DNA of 64,000 nucleotides from Bacillota bacterium (GCA_019423125.1 JAHZBZ010000005.1:1-64000); one strand, 5' to 3'. Positions 8,596 through 17,498 are shown, counted from the stretch's first letter. Numbers and translations: made by a program. Notes: generated from the sequence alone by a model not told the origin.

Positions 8596-9834
8596 TTATA
8601 CCTCCCGCGCGAGTTTTTTCGCGCGCTCCCCCTCGGAAAACGCCAGGAGCGTAGGCCTGCGTTTCAGAAGATCAAGATCCACCTCGGACAGCGGCGTGCG
8701 GCCGCGCACGAGCGAAGTGTAGATGCCCGCCCGTTCGGGCAGATCGATGAGGATGAAACCGACCAGGCGGTCTCCCTCGAAAAACAGCTTTTTGTATTTA
8801 TCCCCTTCCCGTTCGCAGAAGCTCTCGCCGCGGTAACAACCCGCCGTGAGGACGTGCGTCCCGAAAAATCCGATCGCATTCATCGCGATCGCGTTGTCAA
8901 AGCTCGCGTGTCCGCCCGCCATGTTGGTGCCCGCCGCCTCCCCCTGCAGGGATGCGTTGGGAAGGAGCGCAAGCACGCGCCGCTCCCCGCCCGCGACGTC
9001 ATAGCATTCGGTGCAGTCGCCCGCCGCATATACGTCTGGAAGAGAGGTATGCCCGCCGCCGTCCACGACGATGCCGCGCCCGACCTCGCCGCCCGCCTCG
9101 GCAACGAGCTCGGTGTTCGGCCGCACGCCCGCCGCCATGACCAGAATGTCAAAGGGAAGGCTCTTGCCGCTTCTCAGATGCGCGACGCCCTCGTCGAAGC
9201 GCTCCACGCAGTCGGAAAGGAAAAACCGCGCCCCCTTTTCCTCCAGCTTGCGGCGCACGATGTCCGCGCCCGTCTCGTCCAGGATGCTGGGCAGGATGCG
9301 GTCTGAGAGGTCGACGATGTCCGCCCCCGCGACGCGCGCCGCAATGCCCTCGAAGCACTTGAGCCCGATCAGCCCCGCGCCGACGATGAGCACGCGCGCC
9401 TGCGGCGTGAGCTTTTTTTCCAGCGCCAGCGCGTCCGAGAAGGTCATGAAGGTGAACTTGTCTTTCACTTTTTCATAGCCCTCGACGTTCGGGACAAAGG
9501 GACGGGAACCCGTCGCGACGAGCAGTTTGTCATAGCGGATGCGCTCGCCGCCGCGCAGGATCACCTGCCGCTTTGCGGTGTCGATGCGCTCCGCGCGCAC
9601 GCCGAGACGAAGGGTCGCGCCCAGTTTTTCATAGAAATCGGCGGGACGCACGGACATGTTTTCCGCGCGCGTCTTGCCGAGCAGATAATAGGAGATGAGC
9701 GGCCTGCCGTAGGCGGGGTATTCCTCTTCCGAGAGAAAGGTGATGCTGCCCGTCTTGTCCAGCTTGCGGATGTTCTCCGCCGCGGCGATCGCCGCCGTGG
9801 AATTTCCGATGATGACGTATCTCTTCTCTTTCAT
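8596..9834 (-). CDS. FAD-dependent NAD(P)H oxidoreductase of glutamate synthase
   Basis: The 412-residue pyridine nucleotide-disulfide-type oxidoreductase has an N-terminal FAD-binding strand YVIIGNSTAAIAAAENI, a second NAD-binding motif VLIVGAGLIGLKC near residue 148 and the FAD signature DVYAAGDC near residue 275. It most likely passes electrons from NAD(P)H to the ferredoxin-like subunit and on to the FMN subunit. The start MKEKRY at 9834 was chosen because it overlaps the ferredoxin stop as ATGA; the frame is open further upstream without homology. Confidence 0.9.
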   Translation of the reverse strand: MKEKRYVIIGNSTAAIAAAENIRKLDKTGSITFLSEEEYPAYGRPLISYYLLGKTRAENMSVRPADFYEKLGATLRLGVRAERIDTAKRQVILRGGERIRYDKLLVATGSRPFVPNVEGYEKVKDKFTFMTFSDALALEKKLTPQARVLIVGAGLIGLKCFEGIAARVAGADIVDLSDRILPSILDETGADIVRRKLEEKGARFFLSDCVERFDEGVAHLRSGKSLPFDILVMAAGVRPNTELVAEAGGEVGRGIVVDGGGHTSLPDVYAAGDCTECYDVAGGERRVLALLPNASLQGEAAGTNMAGGHASFDNAIAMNAIGFFGTHVLTAGCYRGESFCEREGDKYKKLFFEGDRLVGFILIDLPERAGIYTSLVRGRTPLSEVDLDLLKRRPTLLAFSEGERAKKLAREV

Positions 9835-10271
9835 GCGCCTCTCTCCTCGTATACGATCGCATTGTTGGGGCAGTGCTTTACGCAGTTGGGCTCGCCGCAA
9901 AGGTTGTCGGTGCACAGCGCGCACTTCTGCGCGACGCCGCCGTCCTGCGCGGGAAGCACCGCGCCGAAGGGACAGACGAGCACACAGGTGAAACAGCCTA
10001 CACAGCGGTCGCGGTCGATGCGCACGACGCCGTCCTCCCCTCTCGAAAGCGCGCCCGCGATGCAGCTCTTGATGCAGATCGCCTGCGTGCAGTGGCGGCA
10101 GTTGACCGCAAAATGGACGTCGCCGCCCTCTTCCACGCGGATATTGGGGTGGATGCGCTTGCCCTTGAGCGCCTTGACCATGTCGGTGATGCCAGAGTTC
10201 GCAAAGGCGCATTCGTATTCGCAGAGATGGCACCCGAGGCACCATTTTTCGTTGACGTAGATCCTCTTCAT
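9831..10271 (-). CDS. 4Fe-4S ferredoxin subunit of glutamate synthase
   Basis: The 146-residue DMSO-reductase HycB-like iron-sulfur protein has several CxxCxxCxxxC-type motifs: CLGCHLCEYEC near the N terminus, CRHCTQAICIKSC, CVGCFTCVLVCPFGA and CALCTDNLCGEPNCVKHC. It is likely the electron-transfer subunit between the FAD oxidoreductase and the FMN glutamate synthase. It lies 12 nt downstream of the FMN subunit gene. Confidence 0.92.
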   Translation of the reverse strand: MKRIYVNEKWCLGCHLCEYECAFANSGITDMVKALKGKRIHPNIRVEEGGDVHFAVNCRHCTQAICIKSCIAGALSRGEDGVVRIDRDRCVGCFTCVLVCPFGAVLPAQDGGVAQKCALCTDNLCGEPNCVKHCPNNAIVYEERGA

Positions 10272-10283
10272 GCTCTCCCTCCT

Positions 10284-11801
10284 TTACAGCGATTCGCCCG
10301 CATAGCGGATGCCCAGAATGCGCAGTTCGGTGTCCGTGAGCCCGATGCCGCGAAGCATCAGGCGGTTTCCGCGCAGTGCCTCGACCGAGTTGATGCCCAT
10401 GCCGCCCATCATCTCCTGCAATTCGTGATTCCATGCGGTGACGAGATTGACCAGGCGCTTATAGCCGATGTCCGGATTGAGCCGTCTGACGAGGTCGGGC
10501 CGCTGGGTCGCAATGCCCCAGTTGCACTTGCCCGCGTGACAGCTCCTGCACAGATGGCACCCGAGCGCGAGAAGCGCCGCCGTGCCGATGTAACAGGCGT
10601 CCGCGCCCAGCGCGATGGCCTTGAGCACGTCCGCGCTCGAACGGATGGAGCCGCCGACGAGGATGGAGACGTCGTCGCGGATGCCCTCCTCGCGCAGGCG
10701 CTCATCCACCGCCGCGAGCGCGAGCTCGATGGGGATGCCGACGTTGTCGCGGATGCGGGTGGGCGCCGCGCCCGTGCCGCCGCGATAGCCGTCGATCGCG
10801 ATGATGTCCGCGCCGCTTCGCGCCACGCCGCTCGCGATCGCCGCCGCGTTGTGCACCGCCGCGATCTTGACGATGACGGGTTTTTTGTAACCCGTCGCCT
10901 CTTTGAGCGAGTACACGAGCTGGCGCAGGTCCTCGATGGAATAGATGTCGTGGTGCGGCGCGGGCGAGATCGCGTCCACGCCCTGCGGGATCATGCGCGT
11001 CTCGGAGACGTCCGCGGAGATCTTCGCGCCCGGCAGATGCCCGCCGATGCCCGGCTTTGCGCCCTGCCCCATCTTGATCTCTATCGCCGCCGCCGTTTCG
11101 AGGTAATCCTTGAACACGCCGAACCTGCCCGATGCGACCTGCACGATGGTGTTTTTTCCGTATTTATAAAAATCCTTGTGAAGCCCGCCCTCGCCCGTGT
11201 TGTAATAAGTGCCGAGCTCCTCGGCGGCGCGCGCGAGGCTCTCGTGCGCGTTGTAGCTGATGGAACCGTAGCTCATCGCCGAAAAGAGGATGGGAACTTT
11301 GAGCTTGAGCTGAGGCGCGAGGGTGTCTTTCAGTCTCCCCTTTTCGTCCCGCTCGATCTTCGCCGTGCGCTTGCCCAGCCAGAGCTGCGTCTCCATCGGC
11401 TCGCGGAGCGGGTCGATGGGCGGGTTTGTAACCTGCGAGGCGTTGATGAGCATCTTGTCCCAGAAGACGGGATAGGGTTTCGGGTTGCCCATCGAGGAGA
11501 GCAGAACGCCGCCCGAATTTGCCTGGCGGTACACCTCGTTGATGGTCTGCCCGTCCCAGTTTGCGTTCTGTTTATAGGTATCGTCCGATTTTACGATCTT
11601 GAGCGCGTGCGTCGGGCACAGGCACACACAGCGGTGGCAGTTGACGCACAGCGTGCTGTCCGCGCGCATTTTGCCCGTCTCCTCGTCGAAGGAGTGGACG
11701 AGGTTGGCGCACTGCCTCTCGCAGACGCGGCAGGCGATGCAGCGGCTCTCGTCGCGCACGACTTCGTATTCGGGGCTCATGTACATCTGCATCAGTCGCA
11801 T
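10284..11801 (-). CDS. Glutamate synthase FMN/Fe-S subunit
   Basis: The 505-residue protein has two N-terminal [4Fe-4S] motifs (CIACRVCERQC and CVNCHRCVCLCP) followed by the FMN-binding glutamate synthase barrel (about residues 90-500), with the typical GQGAKPGIGGHLPG and GYRGGTGAAP segments and the cysteine-rich CHLCRSCHAGKC. It reduces 2-iminoglutarate, formed from 2-oxoglutarate and ammonia, to glutamate. The ammonia comes from the amidotransferase gene upstream, which it overlaps by 10 nt. Confidence 0.95.
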   Translation of the reverse strand: MRLMQMYMSPEYEVVRDESRCIACRVCERQCANLVHSFDEETGKMRADSTLCVNCHRCVCLCPTHALKIVKSDDTYKQNANWDGQTINEVYRQANSGGVLLSSMGNPKPYPVFWDKMLINASQVTNPPIDPLREPMETQLWLGKRTAKIERDEKGRLKDTLAPQLKLKVPILFSAMSYGSISYNAHESLARAAEELGTYYNTGEGGLHKDFYKYGKNTIVQVASGRFGVFKDYLETAAAIEIKMGQGAKPGIGGHLPGAKISADVSETRMIPQGVDAISPAPHHDIYSIEDLRQLVYSLKEATGYKKPVIVKIAAVHNAAAIASGVARSGADIIAIDGYRGGTGAAPTRIRDNVGIPIELALAAVDERLREEGIRDDVSILVGGSIRSSADVLKAIALGADACYIGTAALLALGCHLCRSCHAGKCNWGIATQRPDLVRRLNPDIGYKRLVNLVTAWNHELQEMMGGMGINSVEALRGNRLMLRGIGLTDTELRILGIRYAGESL

Positions 11802-12892
11802 CCTCCTTTGTCGTAGAGTTCAAAGAGCACGGGTTCGCCGCCCATGGGCGAAAACACCCTGTCGGGCGAGGGTTCGATCACGCGGATAGCGCTCTCCTCG
11901 CTCGCGATGTAGGCGACATCGCCCTTCTCCGCGCACACCATCGAGCGGAGTTTGAGGCGGTCGCCGAGCGCCATCAGGCCGCCCGTATAGCCCAGGATGA
12001 TGCTGAACGGGCCGGTGACGAGCAACGACGGGAACATCCTGCGCAGCAGCGTCTCCTGCCTGCGCGACTCCTCGTCCTTCTCTGCGATCGTCGACCAGAA
12101 AGACGCCGCAATGACGTGTGCGACCTCGTCCAGCGTGAGCCCGCGCTTGCGCACGAGATAGTCGAAGATGTAGGTGATGACCTCGGTGTCCGTCTGCAGC
12201 GTGCATTTATAGCCGAACATCTCTATGTAGCGGCGGTTGGCGTCGTACGAGGAGATCTCGCCGTTGTGGACGATGGAGAAATCGAGAAGCCCGAACGGAT
12301 GCGCGCCGCCCCACCAGCCCGGCGTGTTGGTCGGATACCTGCCATGGCAGGTCCACGCATACCCTTCGTACTCTTCCAGGCGGTAAAACCTGCCGATGTC
12401 CTCGGGATAGCCGACCCCCTTGAAGATGCCCATGTTCTTGCCGCTGGAAAAGACGTAGGCGCCCTTGATCTGCACATTGATGCGGTTGACGCACCGCACG
12501 ACGTATTCGCGCTCGTCCAGATGGCTGTCCGCCAGTTTGCGCGAGAGGGGCGTGAGGAAATAGCGGAAAATAATGGGTTCGTCGGGAACGGAAGGGATCT
12601 TCCGCGTCTGGATGGCGGAGGCATAGGCGATCTCGAAATGCCGCCCGAGGAACGCCTCCGTTTCGGCCTGCGCCGCCTTTCCGTCGAAAAAGAGATGGAA
12701 GGCGTAAAAATCCTTGTAATGCGGGTAAATGCCGTACCCCGCGAAGCCGCCGCCGAGCCCGTTGGAACGGTCGTGCATGACGGAGACCGACTCGATCATG
12801 CAGGCGCCGCTCATCTTCTTCCCGCTCCTGTCGATGACGCCCGTAACGGCGCATCCGGAGGGGTTGCGGAACTGTCCTTCTTTCAACAACAT
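11792..12892 (-). CDS. Glutamate synthase glutamine amidotransferase subunit
   Basis: A class II glutaminase domain protein of 366 residues releases ammonia from glutamine for the FMN subunit. The likely nucleophile is the Cys in NPSGCAVTGVI at about residue 14, so a short propeptide would have to be removed; MHDRSNGLGGGFAGYGIYP and NGEISSYDANRRY match the family. The start at 12892 follows GGGAGAG by 9 nt. A longer frame up to 12967 is excluded because it would begin inside the promoter. This is the first gene of the ten-gene run. Confidence 0.9.
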   Translation of the reverse strand: MLLKEGQFRNPSGCAVTGVIDRSGKKMSGACMIESVSVMHDRSNGLGGGFAGYGIYPHYKDFYAFHLFFDGKAAQAETEAFLGRHFEIAYASAIQTRKIPSVPDEPIIFRYFLTPLSRKLADSHLDEREYVVRCVNRINVQIKGAYVFSSGKNMGIFKGVGYPEDIGRFYRLEEYEGYAWTCHGRYPTNTPGWWGGAHPFGLLDFSIVHNGEISSYDANRRYIEMFGYKCTLQTDTEVITYIFDYLVRKRGLTLDEVAHVIAASFWSTIAEKDEESRRQETLLRRMFPSLLVTGPFSIILGYTGGLMALGDRLKLRSMVCAEKGDVAYIASEESAIRVIEPSPDRVFSPMGGEPVLFELYDKGGCD

Positions 12893-12938
12893 AGCTGATA
12901 ACTCTCCCGTTGGGTTTTGTTCTTGCTTACAATATTTC

Positions 12939-12967
12939 ATTATAGAGAGGCGCACCCTTCCCGTCAA
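12939..12967 (-). promoter_or_regulatory. Promoter of the glutamate synthase operon
   Basis: On the minus strand TTGACG and TATAAT are separated by exactly 17 nt. The predicted start site near 12932 gives a leader of about 40 nt with no strong hairpin, unlike the glnN leader. Confidence 0.85.
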
Positions 12968-13063
12968 GCAGAGCGCAGAAATATGTTTTTTTGCATTTTA
13001 TTATACAATACATAAGCAAAATTTGTGTTAAACTGTGCTGATAGACGGCATAGGCGGAAGTTA

Positions 13064-13098
13064 TAAAAGGAGCGCCCCCGCAGAAGCGGGAGCGCTCC
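13064..13098 (-). terminator. Terminator of the glnN-amt operon
   Basis: A GC-rich stem from GGAGCGC to GCGCTCC with an inner CCCGC/GCGGG stem is followed on the minus strand by TTTTAT, 53 nt past the amt stop. Confidence 0.8.
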
Positions 13099-13150
13099 GA
13101 TCTATGAGAGAGTTCGTATGAGCTGTGTTTTCAGGCTCTTTGCAACACGA

Positions 13151-14911
13151 TCATTCCTCGTCCTGCAATGCCTCGAATCCGCTTTCGCCGGTACGCACGC
13201 GCACGACGTTCTCGACGTCGTAGACGAAGATCTTTCCGTCGCCGATGTGGCCTGTGTACAGTGCGCCGCGCGCCGCCGCAATGACCTGTTCGACAGGGAC
13301 TTTGCTGACGACCACTTCCACCTTGACTTTGGGCAGGAGGTCCATGTCCACCTTGACGCCGCGGTAATATTCGCTCGCGCCCTTCTGCACGCCGCAGCCG
13401 AGCACCTGCGTCACCGTGAGGCCGGTCACGCCGATGGCGCTGAGAGCCTGTTTGAGTTCTTCGAATTTGGACTGTTTGGTCAGGATGACGACCTTGGTGA
13501 GCTTCGCGTGCGAAGTGCTCTCGCGCACGACGGGCGCACTCTCAGCGACGGCTTCCGCCGCAGGCTCCGCGGATGCGGGCATCCCTTCGGGATCGAGCAT
13601 TTCAGCCGCGAGCGGCGCAGCCACAAAGTCCGCATACGCGCTGGGAAGGCCGTGTTCGTGTTTGTCGAGGCCCTCCACCTCCTCCACGCGGGAGGCGCGC
13701 AGACCGACGGTGCGTTTGAGAACATTGAACAGGATGACCATGCAGAAGATGGTCCATGCGGCGATGCAGAGCACGCCGAGCAGCTGTACGCCGAGCATGT
13801 TGAACCCGCCGCCGTAGAACAGCCCTTTCTGTGCGGAGAGAACGTTGCCCGCTTCGTCCAGAATGGGGTTCACGCCCGAGGAGAACAGTCCGACCGCAAG
13901 CGTACCCCAGAGGCCGTTTGCACCGTGCACCGCGATGGCGCCGACGGGGTCGTCGATGTGAAGTTTCTTATCGATCACTTCCACCGCGACGTCAACGAGG
14001 ATACCCGCGACGAGGCCGATGAAGAATGCGCCGACCACGTCCACGTTCGCGCAGCCCGCCGTGACCGCGACAAGGCCTGCAAGCGAGCCGTTGAGCGTCA
14101 TGGAGACGTCGGGTTTTTTGTTTTTGATCCAGGTGAAGATCATGGTCGCGCAGGTCGCGGCAGCAGTGGCGACCGTCGTCGTGACGAGGATCTGCGCAAG
14201 CTGGGTCATATCGCTCGCCGCGGCGCCGTTGAAGCCGTACCAGCAGAACCAGAGGATGAACACGCCGAGCGCGCCGATGGTCAGGTTGTGACCGGGAATC
14301 GCGCGGACGTGCACCGCTTCCTTGCGGGAGAGCGTGGGCATTCCGTTCTTGTCGAGATATTTGCCCCACCGCGGCCCGAGGATGAGCGCGCCGATGAAGG
14401 AAGAGATACCGCCGACCATGTGGATGAGCGAGGAGCCCGCGAAGTCGACGTAATACACGCCCAGGATCTCCTGCGTCAGCCAGCCGCCGCCCCACACCCA
14501 GTGCGCCTCGATGGGATAGACGACCGCACTGATGACGAGCGAATAAATGCAGTAAGAGAGAAATTTCGTGCGCTCTGCCATCGCGCCCGAGACGATGGTC
14601 GCCGTCGTGGCGCAGAAGACGAGGTTGAAGAAGAACGACGACCAGTCAAATCCCGCAAAGTCGGTGAAGATGCCGAAGTTGGGGAGGCCGATCAGCCCGA
14701 AGAGGGCGTCTTCTCCCATCAGGAGCCCCGCGCCGAGCAGGACGAACACGACCGTGCCCAGGCAGAAGTCCATCAGGTTTTTCATGATGATGTTGCCTGC
14801 GTTCTTTGCGCGGGTGAAGCCCGTCTCCACCATCGCAAATCCCGCTTGCATGAACCAGACGAGTATGGCGCCGATCAGGAACCATACGCCCGTCGAACCA
14901 AAGATATCCAT
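13151..14911 (-). CDS. amt: Ammonium transporter fused to a PII signalling domain
   Basis: The 586-residue protein has an N-terminal Amt channel (residues 1 to about 420, eleven hydrophobic segments; MQAGFAMVETGFTRAKNAGN, GGISSFIGALILGPRWGKY, HGANGLWGTLAVGLFSSG), a charged and Ala-rich linker (about 425-478) and a complete PII/GlnB domain (about 479-586). The PII part keeps the T-loop YYRG, the strand LLPKVKVEVVV and the ATP-binding TGHIGDGKIFV and RVRTGESG. PII normally blocks the Amt pore through its T-loop, so the fusion would give a self-regulated ammonium channel in the plasma membrane. It is cotranscribed with glnN, 83 nt downstream. Confidence 0.95.
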   Translation of the reverse strand: MDIFGSTGVWFLIGAILVWFMQAGFAMVETGFTRAKNAGNIIMKNLMDFCLGTVVFVLLGAGLLMGEDALFGLIGLPNFGIFTDFAGFDWSSFFFNLVFCATTATIVSGAMAERTKFLSYCIYSLVISAVVYPIEAHWVWGGGWLTQEILGVYYVDFAGSSLIHMVGGISSFIGALILGPRWGKYLDKNGMPTLSRKEAVHVRAIPGHNLTIGALGVFILWFCWYGFNGAAASDMTQLAQILVTTTVATAAATCATMIFTWIKNKKPDVSMTLNGSLAGLVAVTAGCANVDVVGAFFIGLVAGILVDVAVEVIDKKLHIDDPVGAIAVHGANGLWGTLAVGLFSSGVNPILDEAGNVLSAQKGLFYGGGFNMLGVQLLGVLCIAAWTIFCMVILFNVLKRTVGLRASRVEEVEGLDKHEHGLPSAYADFVAAPLAAEMLDPEGMPASAEPAAEAVAESAPVVRESTSHAKLTKVVILTKQSKFEELKQALSAIGVTGLTVTQVLGCGVQKGASEYYRGVKVDMDLLPKVKVEVVVSKVPVEQVIAAARGALYTGHIGDGKIFVYDVENVVRVRTGESGFEALQDEE

Positions 14912-14994
14912 TGCGATTTACCTCCGAACATTTTTTGAGCCTGTCTGCGGCTCCCCTCCTCATGCCCCCCCGTTTTCGCAAAGGCGTCCCCTTC

Positions 14995-17082
14995 TCAGAC
15001 GCTGAACAGCATGTCGCCGTAGGACGGGTACGGCCAGAGATCTTTTGCCGTCTCCGTTTCCAGTTCGTCCGCAGCCGCGCGCATGCTCTCCATCACGGGC
15101 AGAACGCGCTCTGCAAAGAAGGACGCGAGCGCGCCGCATTCTTCGATGCCCTTGCTCTCCGCGAGCAGTTTTTCCAGCTCTTCCGCTCCCGCGTACAGCT
15201 CTTCGCTGCGCGCCGAAAGCTTTTCGACCAGCTTTTGCTCCACGCCGCAGCTTGCCTTCGCCGAGAGAGATTTTTTCTTCTCCGCCGTGCTGCAAAGTTC
15301 TTCGATGTAGCGCCCGACGGCGGGATAGATGTCGCGCTTTGCCATGTCGCGCATGGTCTGCGCCTCGATGCCGAGCACCTTCGCATAGTTCTCGAGCATG
15401 ATCTCGGTGCGGGTGGTGACCTCCCTGCCCGTGAAGACCTTGTTGCGCTCGAACAGCTCGATGTTCGCCTTATCCGCAAAGTGCGGGAGCGCTTCCGCCG
15501 CATTTTTCAAATTGAGCAGGCCGCGGCGCTCCGCTTCTTTCGTCCATTCCTCCGAATAGTTGTTGCCGTTGAACAAAATGCGCTTGTGCTGACGGATGGT
15601 GCGCACGACCAGCGCGTGCAGCGCCGCGTTGAAATCGGACGCCTTTTCCAGCTCGTCGGCAAACTGCCTCAGTTCGTCCGCGACGATGGTGTTGATGATG
15701 ATGTTGGGTCCCGCGAGCGAGAAGGAAGAGCCGACCATGCGGAATTCGAACTTGTTGCCCGTAAACGCGAACGGCGACGTGCGGTTGCGGTCGGTCGTGT
15801 CCTTGGGCAGAACGGGCAGGGTGTCCACGCCCAGTTTCATCACGCGTTTGCCCTTTCCCTCGTATTTTTCCTCGCGCTCCAGCGCATCGATGACCGCTTC
15901 CAGCTCCTCACCGACAAACACGGAGACGATGGCGGGCGGCGCCTCGTTCGCGCCGAGGCGGTGGTCGTTGCCCGCACTCGCGACGGACAGTCGCAGAAGA
16001 TCCTGGTGTTCGTCCACCGCCTTGATGACCGCCATCAGGAAGAGCATGAACTGCCCGTTCTCGGCGGGCGTGGAACCGGGGTCGAGGAGATTGAGCCCCG
16101 TGTCAGTGCTCAGCGACCAGTTGTTGTGCTTGCCCGAACCGTTGACCCCCTCGAAGGGCTTTTCGTGCAACAAGCAGCACAGGCCGTGGCGATCGGCGAC
16201 CTTGCGCATGGTTTCCATGACCATCTGGTTCTGGTCGGACGCGACGTTCGTGCTCGTGAACACGGGCGCAAGCTCGTGCTGCGCGGGCGCGACTTCGTTG
16301 TGTTTTGTCTTGGCGAGGATGCCCAGTTTCCAGAGCTCTTCGTCGAGATCGCGCATGAACGCCGCCACGCGCGGCTTGATCGCGCCGAAGTAGTGATCTT
16401 CCAGCTCCTGTCCCTTGGGCGGCTTTGCGCCGAACAGCGTCCTGCCCGTGTAGATCAGGTCGCGGCGTTTGAGGAACATCCCCTTGTCGATGAGGAAGTA
16501 TTCCTGCTCCGCGCCGACGGTGGGCGAGACGTGCTTTGCGTCCGTATTTCCGAACAGGCGCAGGACGCGCAGCGCCTCGCGGTTGAGCGCCTCCATGCTC
16601 TTGAGGAGCGGGGTCTTTTTGTCCAACACCTCGCCGCTGTAAGAGAAGAACGCCGTCGGGATGTAGAGCGTGCCGTCCTTGACGAAGGCGAACGAAGTCG
16701 GATCCCACGCCGTGTAGCCGCGCGCTTCAAAGGTCGCGCGCACGCCGCCGCTGGGGAAGCTGGATGCGTCCGGCTCGCCGACCACGAGCTCTTTGCCCGA
16801 AAACTCCATGATGACTTTGCCGTCCTTCGTCGGAGAGATGAAGGAGTCGTGCTTTTCGGCGGTGATGCCCGTCATGGGCTGGAACCAGTGCGTGAAGTGG
16901 GTCGCCCCCTTCTCCACCGCCCAGTCCTTCATCGCGTTGGCGACCACGTTCGCCACGCTCATGTCAAGCGGTGCGCCCTCCTGTATGGTCCTGCGCAGGG
17001 ACTTGTAGACGTCCTTGGGCAGTTTGTCCTGCATCACCTGACAGTTGAACACCTGCGATCCGAACAATTCGGGTACGTTCAT
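14995..17082 (-). CDS. glnN: Glutamine synthetase type III
   Basis: The 695-residue length and N terminus MNVPELFGSQVFNCQVMQDK identify GSIII, the large dodecameric glutamine synthetase of anaerobes. Motifs include THWFQPMTG, SFPSGGVRATFEARGY, GAEQEYFLID, the ammonium/ATP region NEVAPAQHELAP and LLHEKPFEGVNGSGKHNNWS. It condenses glutamate and ammonia with ATP. AGGAGG lies 6 nt before the ATG. Transcription starts at the promoter 17183-17212 and the leader contains an attenuator-like structure that an ANTAR protein could control. Confidence 0.97.
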   Translation of the reverse strand: MNVPELFGSQVFNCQVMQDKLPKDVYKSLRRTIQEGAPLDMSVANVVANAMKDWAVEKGATHFTHWFQPMTGITAEKHDSFISPTKDGKVIMEFSGKELVVGEPDASSFPSGGVRATFEARGYTAWDPTSFAFVKDGTLYIPTAFFSYSGEVLDKKTPLLKSMEALNREALRVLRLFGNTDAKHVSPTVGAEQEYFLIDKGMFLKRRDLIYTGRTLFGAKPPKGQELEDHYFGAIKPRVAAFMRDLDEELWKLGILAKTKHNEVAPAQHELAPVFTSTNVASDQNQMVMETMRKVADRHGLCCLLHEKPFEGVNGSGKHNNWSLSTDTGLNLLDPGSTPAENGQFMLFLMAVIKAVDEHQDLLRLSVASAGNDHRLGANEAPPAIVSVFVGEELEAVIDALEREEKYEGKGKRVMKLGVDTLPVLPKDTTDRNRTSPFAFTGNKFEFRMVGSSFSLAGPNIIINTIVADELRQFADELEKASDFNAALHALVVRTIRQHKRILFNGNNYSEEWTKEAERRGLLNLKNAAEALPHFADKANIELFERNKVFTGREVTTRTEIMLENYAKVLGIEAQTMRDMAKRDIYPAVGRYIEELCSTAEKKKSLSAKASCGVEQKLVEKLSARSEELYAGAEELEKLLAESKGIEECGALASFFAERVLPVMESMRAAADELETETAKDLWPYPSYGDMLFSV

Positions 17083-17094
17083 GATTGACCTCCT

Positions 17095-17158
17095 GCAAAC
17101 AAAAACGGCGCCGCGCGCACGGGATCATACTTCTTCCGTGCCGCAACGCCTTTGTTGC
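17095..17158 (-). promoter_or_regulatory. Candidate ANTAR-responsive attenuator in the glnN leader
   Basis: On the minus strand the leader contains hairpin 1, GCAAC-AAAGGC-GTTGC (17143-17158), whose six-base loop has A at position 1 and G at position 4, the known ANTAR recognition rule. One base later hairpin 2 begins with GCACGG paired to CCGTGC (17117-17141). A longer stem, in which GGCG from loop and arm of hairpin 1 pairs with the CGCC before CGTTTTTG, forms an intrinsic terminator, so hairpin 1 and the terminator exclude each other. The second hairpin has a 12-13 nt loop, not the expected hexaloop, which is why confidence is moderate. Confidence 0.6.
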
Positions 17159-17182
17159 CCGATTTGATTTTTTATGCTCCGA

Positions 17183-17212
17183 TTATAACTTTCCTCCCGC
17201 TGTTTTGTCAAT
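17183..17212 (-). promoter_or_regulatory. Promoter of glnN
   Basis: On the minus strand TTGACA and TATAAT are separated by 18 nt. The predicted start near 17176 gives a 94-nt leader. Between this promoter and the hsp20 terminators (17213-17410) I see nothing else. Confidence 0.8.
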
Positions 17213-17410
17213 CGTATGAAACAAAATGGAATTATCACGAAATTTTATATGTTCCTTCAATATTTTGAAACCCCGCCCTCCGCGCGCGGGCGGACGCGCG
17301 TTTTAAAGGAACTCCGAAAACCATGGAAAAACAGACCTGTTTTGTGAAGAGATTTGATGCGTTTTTTTGCAAATTCCGCTCTCAAAGACGAAAAAAACTT
17401 TTTGAAAGAA

Positions 17411-17485
17411 GCGGCGCGGGCGCAAAAAATTGCGCCCGCGCCGCTCTCGCCGAAAAAAAGAGAGCTCCCTGCAGGGAGCTCTCTT
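17411..17485 (-). terminator. Two stacked hairpins ending hsp20
   Basis: The first is a palindrome around GAGCTCCCTGCAGGGAGCTC (17458-17485) followed on the minus strand by seven T, a clear terminator. The second is a 15-bp stem beginning GCGGCGCGGGCGCAA (17411-17444) followed by TTCTTTC, a weaker back-up. Confidence 0.8.
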
Positions 17486-17498
17486 GCTGTTTTTTTGC

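Noticed and set aside
14912..14994. Possible second ANTAR target between glnN and amt (GAGCC/GGCTC hairpin)
   Set aside because: The loop is seven bases without A1 and G4, and no T run follows on the transcribed strand.
2255..17088. Very long open frames on the plus strand opposite asnB, pyrG, gltB-type genes, amt and glnN
   Set aside because: They mirror GC-rich minus-strand genes with clear homology. Their translations are Arg-, Ala- and His-rich without domains, and none has a ribosome-binding site.
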